From NCBI GenBank assembly GCA_900763885.1, contig CAAFLY010000293.1, positions 1 to 15,308 on the forward strand: DNA of 15,308 nucleotides. Reading direction: 5' to 3'. This document shows, in pieces, positions 1 to 7,208 of this stretch. The notes beneath the pieces are model-generated. The model was not told the DNA's origin. It saw nothing but the letters and a program-made list of their open reading frames with translations, and made no database searches. This DNA comes from Clostridia bacterium. Its GTDB lineage: Bacteria; Bacillota; Clostridia; Oscillospirales; CAG-272. A program made the translations under genes and the position numbers. The stretch's first letter is position 1, and every line of letters begins with the position of its first letter.

Positions 1-475
1 TGACCTTCGGATTGTTGGCAAGGGCGCGGGCAAGCGCGACACGCTGCTGTTCGCCGCCGGAGATTTCATTCGGAAAGGAATCCTGCTTGCCGGATAGATT
101 TACGGTGTTGAGGATCGCGGGAACTCTGCGCCGGATCATCTTGCGCGGTGTGCCGACGACCTCCATGGCGAACGCGACGTTTTCAAAGACCGTTTTTTTC
201 GGGAACAGGCGGAAATCCTGGAACACCACGCCAAGCTCCCGGCGATAATACGGTACCTTGAAGCTGGACATGGTGGTGAGGTTGTAGTCACCCACAACGA
301 GCTTGCCGGAGGTCGCCTTCTCTTCCCGGAGGAGGAGCTTCATCAGCGTGGTTTTCCCGGCGCCGGAATGGCCGACCACGAACACAAACTCGCCGTCGTC
401 GATGTGGAGATTGATCCCCTTTAAGGCGAGTGTGCCGTTTGGATACGCTTTTTTGACGTTTACAAAATCAATCAT
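1..475 (-). CDS. ftsE: Cell-division ABC transporter ATP-binding protein FtsE (5' part, cut by window edge)
   Basis: FtsE is the ATPase of the FtsEX complex at the inner membrane, which controls septal peptidoglycan hydrolases. The visible 158 residues begin MIDFVNVKKAYPNGTLALKG, typical of FtsE. They include a Walker A motif GHSGAGKTT (about residues 35-43), a Q-loop in the VFQDFRLF context with KKTVFENVAFAMEV after it (the FtsE hallmark), and the ABC signature ISGGEQQRVALARALANNP near the edge. Walker B lies beyond base 1. His replaces the usual Pro in the P-loop (GPSGAGKST in most homologs). The ATG at 475 is the only usable start: the frame upstream has no ATG, GTG or TTG before a stop. 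No purine-rich ribosome-binding site precedes it, which is unusual in this window. ftsX would be expected next, beyond base 1. Identity is based on motifs and is strong. Confidence 0.93.
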   Translation of the reverse strand, partial: MIDFVNVKKAYPNGTLALKGINLHIDDGEFVFVVGHSGAGKTTLMKLLLREEKATSGKLVVGDYNLTTMSSFKVPYYRRELGVVFQDFRLFPKKTVFENVAFAMEVVGTPRKMIRRRVPAILNTVNLSGKQDSFPNEISGGEQQRVALARALANNPKV

Positions 476-578
476 ATGGTTTGGGTTGTTTTGGGTGCCG
501 CGCGATGAGACAGCCGGAGGCGTTTTTCGTGCGGCTTTGGGTTTATGATGGAACGAATGGTGCGTCGATCCATGCTAT

Positions 579-607
579 ATTCTAATCCTGTGCGTAAAAA
601 TGTGCAA
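579..607 (-). promoter_or_regulatory. Probable ftsE promoter P1
   Basis: On the minus strand a -35 box TTGCAC (607-602) is followed, after exactly 17 bp, by a -10 box TAGAAT (584-579). Transcription would start near 572 and give ftsE a leader of about 97 nt. The match is good for a sigma-A promoter, but no start-site data exist. Confidence 0.6.
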
Positions 608-664
608 ATGATGGTATATAATCCACGGACCATCGGTTAAAATGTTGCAGAGATACGAACGGGA

Positions 665-714
665 CGTATATAAACAGGGCAGGAACTGTCAACCCAAAAG
701 AGGCGGACAGTTCC
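665..714 (-). promoter_or_regulatory. Candidate upstream ftsE promoter P2 overlapped by a 9-bp inverted repeat
   Basis: On the minus strand TTGACA (692-687) stands 16 bp from TATACG (670-665). A perfect inverted repeat (GGAACTGTC at 682-690, GACAGTTCC at 706-714, 15-nt spacer) covers most of the -35 box. It could be an operator, or a hairpin at the 3' end of the cdaR transcript. The downstream side is not T-rich, so a classical terminator is not supported. Confidence 0.35.
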
Positions 715-745
715 CGGCGCGGAGATATGCGTTTTTGGGGTGAAA

Positions 746-1831
746 TCAATACTTGACAGGCTTGGTGGTGAGGTAACGCTTGACCATGAGCGCGACCTTG
801 AAGGTGATCGCGTGGTCGAATTCGCGCAGATCCAGACCGGTGAGCTTGCGGATCTTCTCGAGACGGTATACGAGGGTGTTCCGGTGCACGAAGAGCTTCC
901 GGGAGGTCTCGGAGACGTTCAGGTTGTTCTCGAAGAAGCACTGGATGGTCATGAGCGTTTCGCGGTCGAGCGCGTCCAGACTGCCGTTCTTGAATACTTC
1001 CTGGAGGAACATTTCGCAAAGCGTGGTCGGGAGCTGATAGATCAGTCTGCCGATGCCGAGGTTTTCGTAGCTGATGATGTTCTTCTCGGTGTCGAATACC
1101 TTGCCGACCTCCAGAGCGACCTGCGCTTCCTTGTAAGAACGGGCGAGATCCTTGATGTTGTCGACCACGGTGCCGATACCGATGGAAACCTTGGTGTAGA
1201 ACTCGGAATTGAGGGTATCCGCGATGGATTTCGCCATCTTTTCGATGTCGCGGATGTCCGTGTTCGGCTTGACTTCCTTTACAAGGACGATATCCTGCTC
1301 GCCGGTGGAGATGACGTAGTCCTTGTTTTTGTCCGGGAAGATGTTCTGCACCATGTCAAAGGACAGTACATCGGACTTGGAGTGGAACTTGATGAGGAAT
1401 ACGACGCGGGTCTCCTCGGCATTGAACCGCAGCTCCTTCGACTTAATGTAGATGTCGCTCGGCAGGATGTTGTCGAGGATGATGTTCTTGATGAAAGAGC
1501 TCTTATCGTACTTTTCATCGTAGAGATTCTTGATGTTGGAAAGAGACACGGCAAGAACCGTTGCCATCTTTTCGGCAAATTTGTCCTCTCCCTCGATGAA
1601 AACGATATACTCCCATTTGGAACCGGTACCGATCGGCTTGTAGGTGTAGCCGCCGGAGGTGATGGCGTCGGAGGTGTAAGCGAGTTCGTCGCGGACTCCC
1701 TGCTTCATTTCACCGATCTTCACAAGCTCGCTGCAGGCAATGATGACGCCATTGTCGTCGATGACACCGATGACGCGGTCAACGGCATCCCTCATCTGAT
1801 GAATGATACCCTGAAACAGACGGTTGGACAT
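746..1831 (-). CDS. CdaR/PucR-family transcriptional regulator
   Basis: A 361-residue protein with the architecture of CdaR (sugar diacid regulator) and PucR-type activators. It has an N-terminal sensory region (about 1-130, opening NRLFQGIIHQMRDAVDRVIG), a degenerate GGDEF-like CdaR domain (about 140-270, including TKVSIGIGTVVDNIKDLARS) and a C-terminal helix-turn-helix of the HTH_30 type (about 300-355, including VSETSRKLFVHRNTLVYRLE). The length is close to known CdaR proteins. The ATG at 1831 is supported by GAAAGGAG at 1845-1838, six bases upstream. The gene is divergent from trmO and upstream of ftsE on the same strand. The effector is unknown. No sugar-diacid gene is visible next to it, so glycerate or glucarate sensing should not be assumed. 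An inverted repeat over its promoter suggests self-regulation. Confidence 0.85.
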   Translation of the reverse strand: MSNRLFQGIIHQMRDAVDRVIGVIDDNGVIIACSELVKIGEMKQGVRDELAYTSDAITSGGYTYKPIGTGSKWEYIVFIEGEDKFAEKMATVLAVSLSNIKNLYDEKYDKSSFIKNIILDNILPSDIYIKSKELRFNAEETRVVFLIKFHSKSDVLSFDMVQNIFPDKNKDYVISTGEQDIVLVKEVKPNTDIRDIEKMAKSIADTLNSEFYTKVSIGIGTVVDNIKDLARSYKEAQVALEVGKVFDTEKNIISYENLGIGRLIYQLPTTLCEMFLQEVFKNGSLDALDRETLMTIQCFFENNLNVSETSRKLFVHRNTLVYRLEKIRKLTGLDLREFDHAITFKVALMVKRYLTTKPVKY

Positions 1832-1885
1832 ATGCTGCTCCTTTCAAAAACGCAAGCGAATTTCTTATTGTGTATACTACACTAT

Positions 1886-1942
1886 ATTCTACATCATTTT
1901 TTGGGAGATTTCAATAGCAAAATAAGAATTTCTCCCAAAAAA
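1886..1942 (-). promoter_or_regulatory. Regulator promoter overlapped by a perfect 12-bp inverted repeat (candidate operator)
   Basis: On the minus strand TTGAAA (1914-1909) is followed after 17 bp by TAGAAT (1891-1886). The inverted repeat TTTTTTGGGAGA (1897-1908) and TCTCCCAAAAAA (1931-1942), with a 22-nt spacer, places one arm exactly in the promoter spacer and the other upstream of -35. This suits a dimeric regulator, possibly the CdaR-family protein itself. Neither side has the clean T-tail expected of a terminator. Confidence 0.6.
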
Positions 1943-1994
1943 CGCGATTTTTTTTTGGTGCTATCGGTCTTTTTTACTGCTGTAACCCTTTAGC

Positions 1995-2019
1995 AGGCGC
2001 AAAACACGCCTTTTTTTTT
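1995..2019 (+). terminator. Terminator-like hairpin with a nine-T tail
   Basis: AGGCG (1995-1999) pairs with CGCCT (2007-2011) around a 7-nt loop, and nine T residues run from 2011 to 2019. It points along the plus strand, although no plus-strand gene precedes it. It may stop antisense or spurious transcription before the trmO promoter, or be a relic of a lost gene. Confidence 0.5.
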
Positions 2020-2129
2020 CGGCAAACCGTATATCCGCGTCAAAGGAAACGGATGCCGCCTGTCGAGAAAAGCGGCTTTTCGGCGATTTCCAGCCGGACT
2101 CGATAGCTGTGCTATAAAAAGCATACCGC

Positions 2130-2170
2130 AGATTCACTGAAAAAACAAGGGGAAATTTGTGAATCTTTTT
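2130..2170 (+). terminator. Second terminator-like hairpin upstream of trmO
   Basis: AGATTCAC (2130-2137) and GTGAATCT (2159-2166) form an 8-bp stem with a 21-nt loop, followed by T residues to 2170. The long loop and AT-rich stem make it weaker than the upstream hairpin. Confidence 0.35.
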
Positions 2171-2219
2171 GGGGAAATCGGAAAAAGCACGAAGAAACGC
2201 CGAAAGTTGCCACAAGTTC

Positions 2220-2248
2220 TTGCCGATGGTGCCGATTTATGGTATAAT
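2220..2248 (+). promoter_or_regulatory. Promoter of trmO (probably also iorAB)
   Basis: A -35 box TTGCCG (2220-2225) is followed after 17 bp by a perfect TATAAT (2243-2248), with a TG extended -10 at 2240-2241. It would give a leader of roughly 57 nt before the trmO ATG. Confidence 0.75.
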
Positions 2249-2311
2249 AAAGAGGATGCTGCATGCGAAACAAACCGGAGACAGGATGGACGCGCGCGGA
2301 AAAGAGGTTGT

Positions 2312-2995
2312 ATGGATTATATTGCCTATATTGAGAACGATTATACGGACCGGTTCGGAATCCCCCGACAAAGCGGACTGGCGGCTGTGCGCTCGCGGAT
2401 CGTGTTTCTGCCCGCCTATCGGAATCCGGACGCGCTGCGCGGTATTGAATGCTATACCCATCTCTGGCTCCTGTGGCATTTTGATCTCGATCGCGCGCCG
2501 GGGACCTGGTCGCCGACGGTCCGTCCACCCAAGCTCGGAGGCAATCGGCGCATGGGCGTATTTGCCACGCGTTCGCCAAACCGTCCGAATCCGATCGGAC
2601 TGTCCTCCGTGCGGCTCATCTCTGTGGAAAAAGACAACGCGCTTGGAACGGTACTCTACGTGGACGGTGCGGATCTCCGGTCGGGAACGATGCTCTACGA
2701 CATCAAGCCGTATCTGCCGTACACGGATATCCACATGGACGCCGCGGACGGATTTGCGCAGACAGATCAGACGCGGCGGCTGGAGATCGATTTCCCGGAA
2801 CCGCTGCTGCAAAAGCTCCCGTCCGAGAAGCGAGAACCGCTGTATGACATATTGGCGCAGGATCCGCGGCCGGGGTATCAGCACACACCGGAGCGCGTGT
2901 ACCATATGCCCTACGGTGCGTGGGAGATCTCCTTTGTGGTGGCGGAGGAACGGCTCACGGTGACGGATGTGCGCGATATACAATCAGATATATAA
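2312..2995 (+). CDS. trmO: tRNA (N6-threonylcarbamoyladenosine37-N6)-methyltransferase TrmO
   Basis: TrmO (TsaA, UPF0066 family) transfers a methyl group from S-adenosylmethionine to N6 of t6A37 in the tRNA anticodon loop, tuning decoding. The 227 residues carry the family block: the segment CYTHLWLLWHFD, followed by a basic loop RPPKLGGNRRMGVFATRSPN and then RPNPIGLSSVRL. The C-terminal region fits the smaller YaeB-type subdomain (AWEISFVVAEERLTVTDV). The length agrees with E. coli TrmO. The frame is open further upstream, but the ATG at 2312 is preferred because AAAGAGG (2301-2307) precedes it closely and the protein then starts at the conserved N-terminus. iorA begins 33 bases downstream, so co-transcription is likely although the functions are unrelated. 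Confidence 0.92.
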   Translation: MDYIAYIENDYTDRFGIPRQSGLAAVRSRIVFLPAYRNPDALRGIECYTHLWLLWHFDLDRAPGTWSPTVRPPKLGGNRRMGVFATRSPNRPNPIGLSSVRLISVEKDNALGTVLYVDGADLRSGTMLYDIKPYLPYTDIHMDAADGFAQTDQTRRLEIDFPEPLLQKLPSEKREPLYDILAQDPRPGYQHTPERVYHMPYGAWEISFVVAEERLTVTDVRDIQSDI

Positions 2996-3028
2996 TCAAA
3001 TGAAAAGAAAACGAGGGGATAAAGCTTT

Positions 3029-4849
3029 ATGACGAAGAAGCTGATCATGGGAAACGAGGCGATCGCACTGGGCGCGGTGGCTGCCGGTGTGCGCGTGGTG
3101 ACGGGGTATCCGGGTACGCCGTCTACGGAGGTGCTGGAATCGGCGGTCAAGCATCGCACGGCGGATATGCACGTGGAGTGGTCCGTGAACGAGAAAACGG
3201 CAATGGAGGTGGCGGCAGGCGCGTCGTATGCCGGTGCGCGGACAATGGTCACGATGAAGCAGGTGGGGCTGAACGTCGCGTCCGACCCGCTGATGTCCCT
3301 CGCGTATGTCGGTGTGAAGGGCGGCATGGTGGTTTTGGTCGCAGACGATCCGGGACCGATCTCCTCACAGACGGAGCAGGATACACGCACGTTCGCCATG
3401 TTCGCGAAGCTGCCCGTGTTTGATCCGTCCTCCCCTGAGGAAGCGATGGCGATGGTGGCGGATGCGTATAGACTGTCGGAGGAGGAGAGAACCCCGGTGA
3501 TTCTCCGCCCGACCACACGGATCTGCCATGCCTATGCCGCGATGGAGGTGCCGGAGACACGAGAGGAACACGTGCCGGAGGGATTTGTCAAAAGCAGCGA
3601 CTGGGTGATCTTCCCGAAGCTGTCTTACGCGGCGCACAAACGGATTGAGGAGAGAAACCGCCGCCTCCGCCATACCCTGTCTGCGCTGCCGTACAATCGA
3701 TACGAAAAGGGCGAGGGCAAACGGGGGATTCTGTGCGGCGGCGTCTCCTACGCGTATGTGACCGAGGCGCTTTCGATCTTAGGCGTGCGCGTGCCGATAT
3801 GCAAGGTCGGGGTGCCGTTCCCGTATCCGGAGGACACCATGTGCGCCTTCCTTTCCGATTGCGACAGCGTGCTGTGCGTGGAGGAGCTGGATCCGGTGCT
3901 GGAGCGGACGGCGTTCTATCTCTGCGGCAGGGAGCGTCTGTGTCCGCGGATCCACGGGAAGGAGGACGGGACTGTACCGTGCGCCGGGGAATTGTCCGTG
4001 GACGCGCTCCTGCCAATCCTTGCCGCCTATCTCGATGTGTCTGTACCGGCGGAGGACGTGTGGGACAAAGCGCCCGCGCTGCCGATCCGTCCGCCTGTGC
4101 TCTGTGCCGGATGTCCGCACCGCGCATCGTTCTATGCCGTAAAGCGTGCCATGCGGAAGCTGGGGAAAAAGGCGATGTTCTGCGGCGACATCGGCTGTTA
4201 TACGCTCGGAAACGCCATGCCGCTCGATATGACGGACACCTGTCTCTGCATGGGAGCCGGTGTGACCGTCGCACAGGGGATCCGCATCGTCGAGCCGGAT
4301 ACGGTGTGCTTCTCGTTTGCCGGCGATTCGACCTTTTTCCATACCTGTCTGCCGAATCTGGCCAACGCGGTCTACAACCATACGCCGATGGTGGCGGTCA
4401 TTCTCGACAACAGCACGACGGCAATGACGGGCCACCAGCCCAATCCGCATACGGGAAAAACGGCGGTCGGTGAGGTTGCCGCGGTGATCGATATAGAAGG
4501 CGCGCTCCGTGGGATCGGGATCGGGACGGTCTGTACCGTCGATCCGTTGGCGCAGGACGCGGCGATAGAGGCGGTCGGGAAAGCGGCGGAGGTCGCGATC
4601 CGCGGGGAAGTGGCGGCGATTGTGTTCCGCTCTCCCTGCGTCGCGCTGTACAAACCGACAAAACGCATGACGATCCTTGCGGATACCTGCGTTGGCTGTC
4701 GGCGGTGCATCCGGGAGCTTGGCTGTCCGGCACTGGTAAAATCCGGCGAGGGGAAAAAAGCGGCGATCGATCCCGGACTGTGCTGCGGCTGCGGCCTGTG
4801 TATCGGGATCTGCCCGGTAAAAGCGATTGTGACTGCGGAGGAGGAGTGA
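3029..4849 (+). CDS. iorA: Indolepyruvate:ferredoxin oxidoreductase, alpha subunit
   Basis: IorA is the catalytic subunit of a cytoplasmic, oxygen-sensitive enzyme. It decarboxylates aryl pyruvates (from Trp, Phe or Tyr transamination) to aryl-acyl-CoA and reduces ferredoxin. The 606 residues show an N-terminal 2-oxoacid oxidoreductase domain (VTGYPGTPSTEVLE near residue 25), a thiamine-diphosphate-binding domain (GDIGCYTLG, then AGDSTFFHTCLPNL around residue 432, then DNSTTAMTGHQPNPHTG) and a C-terminal 2[4Fe-4S] ferredoxin domain. The cluster ligands are Cys 554, 557, 560, 566 and Cys 585, 588, 591, 595. Length and order match family members. GAGGGG at 3013-3018 precedes the ATG. iorB follows after two bases. 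In many anaerobes this pair sits beside an aryl-acyl-CoA ligase, but none is seen here. GCG and GTG codons are common, unlike the C-ending codons of the two permease genes. Confidence 0.95.
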   Translation: MTKKLIMGNEAIALGAVAAGVRVVTGYPGTPSTEVLESAVKHRTADMHVEWSVNEKTAMEVAAGASYAGARTMVTMKQVGLNVASDPLMSLAYVGVKGGMVVLVADDPGPISSQTEQDTRTFAMFAKLPVFDPSSPEEAMAMVADAYRLSEEERTPVILRPTTRICHAYAAMEVPETREEHVPEGFVKSSDWVIFPKLSYAAHKRIEERNRRLRHTLSALPYNRYEKGEGKRGILCGGVSYAYVTEALSILGVRVPICKVGVPFPYPEDTMCAFLSDCDSVLCVEELDPVLERTAFYLCGRERLCPRIHGKEDGTVPCAGELSVDALLPILAAYLDVSVPAEDVWDKAPALPIRPPVLCAGCPHRASFYAVKRAMRKLGKKAMFCGDIGCYTLGNAMPLDMTDTCLCMGAGVTVAQGIRIVEPDTVCFSFAGDSTFFHTCLPNLANAVYNHTPMVAVILDNSTTAMTGHQPNPHTGKTAVGEVAAVIDIEGALRGIGIGTVCTVDPLAQDAAIEAVGKAAEVAIRGEVAAIVFRSPCVALYKPTKRMTILADTCVGCRRCIRELGCPALVKSGEGKKAAIDPGLCCGCGLCIGICPVKAIVTAEEE

Positions 4850-4851
4850 AT

Positions 4852-5448
4852 ATGCGGAATATTGTTTTGGCGGGCGTCGGCGGACAGGGAACGGTGCTGG
4901 CGTCGAAGATATTGGCGCAGTCGGCGATCCGGCATGGGGAGACTGCACATACGGCGGAGACCATCGGCATGGCGCAGCGCGGCGGATCCGTGGTCAGTCA
5001 TGTGCGCCTCGGCGGGGACGGCGGGATCGTCTCTCCCCTGATCCCGCGCGGTATGGCGGATGTGCTCATTGCGTTTGAACCGGCGGAGGCGTGCCGGAAT
5101 CTGCCGTTATTGAAAAAAGGCGGCTACGTGATCGTGTCGGATATGGCGGTCAAGCCGGTAACGGACGCGCTGTCGGACACGGATTACACCGGGGCGGAAA
5201 TGCTTTCGTATCTGCGCAGACAGAATGTGCGTCTCACTGTCGTGCCGGGCGGGAAGATCACCGCGGCGTGCGGCAGCGTGCGGGTACTCAATATGGTGCT
5301 GCTCGGTGCGGCGTCTGCTTCCGGCGCGATCGGGCTGATCACGGCGGAGCTGTGCGCAATTGTCCGGGAAATGGTCCCGCAAAGGTTCCTCGCGATGAAC
5401 GAAAAAGCCCTGTCTCTGGGGGCGGAGTACGTAAAAAACGGGATTTGA
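4852..5448 (+). CDS. iorB: Indolepyruvate:ferredoxin oxidoreductase, beta subunit
   Basis: IorB is the small partner of IorA, homologous to the gamma domain of pyruvate:ferredoxin oxidoreductase. It completes the enzyme that turns aryl pyruvates into aryl-acyl-CoA. The 198 residues open with IVLAGVGGQGTVLASKILAQ and contain the conserved GETAHTAETIGMAQRGGSVVSHVR and a following SPLIPRGMADVLIAFEPAEA segment. Its ribosome-binding site, GGAGGAGGAG (4837-4846), lies inside the end of iorA, and only two bases separate the iorA stop from this ATG. Translational coupling and equal subunit synthesis are therefore likely. No intrinsic terminator was seen after the stop. Confidence 0.95.
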   Translation: MRNIVLAGVGGQGTVLASKILAQSAIRHGETAHTAETIGMAQRGGSVVSHVRLGGDGGIVSPLIPRGMADVLIAFEPAEACRNLPLLKKGGYVIVSDMAVKPVTDALSDTDYTGAEMLSYLRRQNVRLTVVPGGKITAACGSVRVLNMVLLGAASASGAIGLITAELCAIVREMVPQRFLAMNEKALSLGAEYVKNGI

Positions 5449-5505
5449 CGGGATTTTGCACAAAGATTTGCCCGCTTGACGCCGCTTCCTCTCTGTTTCG
5501 CTCTA

Positions 5506-5533
5506 TTGACTTTTCCTGATTTTGCGATATAAT
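5506..5533 (+). promoter_or_regulatory. Promoter of the purine permease gene
   Basis: TTGACT (5506-5511) is followed after 16 bp by a perfect TATAAT (5528-5533). It lies about 100 bases before the permease ATG and is close to consensus. Confidence 0.75.
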
Positions 5534-5539
5534 GAAAGG

Positions 5540-5633
5540 GTCGTGATCGGATGCTGTCGAAATCCGCGGTTTTTGAAAAATCGTGACGGCGCTGCATCCG
5601 GAAATCTCATTGCAGAAAGGACTCTATAAGCCA
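5540..5633 (+). other. Structured 5' leader of the purine permease, not a recognised riboswitch
   Basis: CGGATGC (5548-5554) can pair with GCATCCG (5594-5600), enclosing a small A/T hairpin near 5569-5582. The conserved purine-riboswitch core and its kissing loops were looked for and not found. The role is unknown. The ribosome-binding site AGAAAGGA (5614-5621) lies after the paired region. Confidence 0.35.
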
Positions 5634-7046
5634 ATGGAAAAATTCTTCAAGCTCCGTGAAAACGGCACAAACGTCCGCACGGAGATCATGGCAGGTGCCA
5701 CCACCTTCTTCGCCATGGTGTACATCCTGATGGTAAACGCGAATATGTTCGCCAATCCGTTCGGAGACGGCACCAACGTTCTCGGCGTATCCTACGGCGC
5801 GATCTACATTGCGACCGCCATCTCCGCCGTGATCGGCACTGTGCTGATCGGTCTGCTGGCCAATCTGCCCCTCGCACAGGCGAGCGGTATGGGCATCAAC
5901 GCCTTCTTTGTCTACACGGTATGTGTGACCTTCGGCATGACCTACGCGAACGGTCTTGTCCTCGTCCTCATCGACGGCGTGATCTTCATTCTCCTGACCG
6001 CCACCGGTCTGCGCAAAAAGATCTTCAACGCCATTCCGCAGGCCGTCCGTGTCGCGATTCCCGCCGGTATCGGTCTGTTTATCGCGTTCCTCGGCCTCCA
6101 GAATGCCGGGATCGTTGTGAACAGCGCGTCCACCTGCGTCACCCTCGCGTCCTTCAACCTGCTGACCCCCGGCAACTGGGCGAATATCATGCCCATGCTT
6201 GTGACCATCGTCGCCGTTCTTGCCATCGCCATCATGTCGAAAAAGAACGTGCGCGGTGCGGTCCTCTGGGGAATCCTCGGCGGAACTGTGCTCTATTACC
6301 TCCTTGGTCTGACCGTTCCGGAGTTCTACGCGAACTTCTCCTTCTCCATGGAAAGCCCGATCGAAGCGTTCCGGGCGTTCGGCACAGACTCGTTCGGCAA
6401 GGTGTTCACGGAGGGCTTTGACTTCTCCGCGTACGCGGCGGCACACGGCAACGCCAACCTCATTCTCATCATCGCCACCACCTCCCTTGCGTTCTGCATG
6501 ATCGATATGTTCGACACCATCGGCACCCTCTACGGCGCGTGCGCGAGAGGCAACATGCTGACGAAGGACGGCGAGGTTCCGAATATGGACCGTGCGATGC
6601 TTGCCGACGCAATTGCCACCACCACCGGCGCGATCTGCGGCACATCCACCGTTACGACGTTCGTGGAATCCTCCTCCGGTGTTGCGGAAGGCGGCAGAAC
6701 GGGTCTGTCCTCTATGGTGACGGCAGCACTCTTCTTCATCGCCATGTTCGTTTCCCCGCTTGCTCAGCTGATCCCCAGTGCCGCTACGGCTGCCGCGCTG
6801 ATCTATGTCGGCGTGCTGATGATGGCAGGCGTGAAGGAAATCGACTGGCATTCCCCGGAGATCGCCGTTCCCGCGTTCATGACCGTCGCGCTGATCCCGA
6901 TGACGTACAACATCTCCTACGGCATCGCGTTCGGCCTGATCTCTCATGTGGCTATCAACCTCTTCACGGGCAAGGCAAAGGAAATCAAGGCGGCAACCTG
7001 GGTCGTCACGATCCTCTTCATCGCCATGCTGTTCCTGACCCACTAA
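5634..7046 (+). CDS. AzgA-type NCS2 purine (adenine/guanine/hypoxanthine) permease
   Basis: This is a polytopic inner-membrane transporter of 470 residues, the usual size for the AzgA/PbuG/PbuO branch. These proteins import purine bases by proton symport. Typical markers are TEIMAGATTFFAMVYILMVN near the N-terminus, LAQASGMGINAFFVY in the first repeat, MIDMFDTIGTLYGACARG, and the block GTSTVTTFVESSSGVAEGGR with the conserved Glu. About 12-14 hydrophobic segments are visible. The ATG at 5634 follows AGAAAGGA at 5614-5621, with a rather long spacing of 12 bases. A GTG at 5583 is in frame but has no ribosome-binding site. The gene has its own promoter, a structured leader and a terminator, so it is a single-gene unit. 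Codons are mostly C-ending, suggesting strong expression. The exact base transported cannot be told from sequence. Confidence 0.93.
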   Translation: MEKFFKLRENGTNVRTEIMAGATTFFAMVYILMVNANMFANPFGDGTNVLGVSYGAIYIATAISAVIGTVLIGLLANLPLAQASGMGINAFFVYTVCVTFGMTYANGLVLVLIDGVIFILLTATGLRKKIFNAIPQAVRVAIPAGIGLFIAFLGLQNAGIVVNSASTCVTLASFNLLTPGNWANIMPMLVTIVAVLAIAIMSKKNVRGAVLWGILGGTVLYYLLGLTVPEFYANFSFSMESPIEAFRAFGTDSFGKVFTEGFDFSAYAAAHGNANLILIIATTSLAFCMIDMFDTIGTLYGACARGNMLTKDGEVPNMDRAMLADAIATTTGAICGTSTVTTFVESSSGVAEGGRTGLSSMVTAALFFIAMFVSPLAQLIPSAATAAALIYVGVLMMAGVKEIDWHSPEIAVPAFMTVALIPMTYNISYGIAFGLISHVAINLFTGKAKEIKAATWVVTILFIAMLFLTH

Positions 7047-7056
7047 ACTGTATACG

Positions 7057-7102
7057 GAAAATCCCGGAATGCACCACGAATCGGCGCGTTCCGGGATCTT
7101 TT
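7057..7102. terminator. Bidirectional intrinsic terminator between convergent genes
   Basis: ATCCCGGAA (7061-7069) and TTCCGGGAT (7089-7097) form a perfect 9-bp stem with a 19-nt loop. The plus side continues CTTTTAT and the minus side TTTTCC, so it can end both the permease transcript and that of the glycyl-radical activase. Confidence 0.8.
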
Positions 7103-7103
7103 A

Positions 7104-7190
7104 TGCTGTACTGCATCCAGCGGGATTTTGTGCTGAAAAGCTCGAAGGCATGTGTTTTCGCGCAAAAGCAATCCTGAGTCAGCGTTTCCC
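7104..7190 (-). repeat. Diverged copy of the 90-bp palindromic repeat (minus orientation)
   Basis: Read on the minus strand this stretch aligns with the repeat at 9868-9957. Shared blocks include ACGCTGA, a TTGCTTTTGCGC segment, GAGCTTTTCAGCACAAAA and a terminal GCTG-type inverted end. It lies just past the activase stop codon, next to the bidirectional terminator. Confidence 0.55.
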
Positions 7191-7208
7191 TGGTTTCCCA
7201 GTGTCGGC

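Larger units (their letters stand above)
1943..2219. other. Intergenic region with T-rich hairpins, no gene recognised
   Basis: This is the rest of the 480-base gap between the divergent regulator and trmO. It holds poly-T runs, several short inverted repeats (for example GAAAAGC/GCTTTTC around 2067-2081) and two terminator-like hairpins listed separately. Open frames here lack ribosome-binding sites and recognisable content. No RNA family was recognised. Confidence 0.5.

Noticed and set aside
740..1993. A 417-codon plus-strand open frame opposite the CdaR-family gene
   Set aside because: It lies almost entirely antisense to a gene with clear domains and a ribosome-binding site. Its long acidic stretches of repeated D, E and V are typical of reverse-strand shadows.
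2980..3000. Separate iorA promoter with TATAAT at 2991-2996
   Set aside because: No acceptable -35 box lies at the right distance and the sequence is inside the trmO end. Co-transcription from the trmO promoter is simpler.
5449..5633. Purine riboswitch before the purine permease
   Set aside because: The conserved core segments and kissing-loop sequences were searched for by eye and are absent.
5607..7043. A 478-codon minus-strand open frame opposite the purine permease
   Set aside because: Its composition (repeats of D, G, E, R, H) mirrors the C-ending codon bias of the permease read backwards, and no family motif is present.
746..7046. An anaerobic purine or urate degradation cluster, suggested by a PucR-like regulator and a purine permease
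   Set aside because: None of the expected degradation genes (xanthine dehydrogenase-like, ygeX, ygfK, ssnA, hydantoinase) is present, and the two genes are separated by an unrelated operon.
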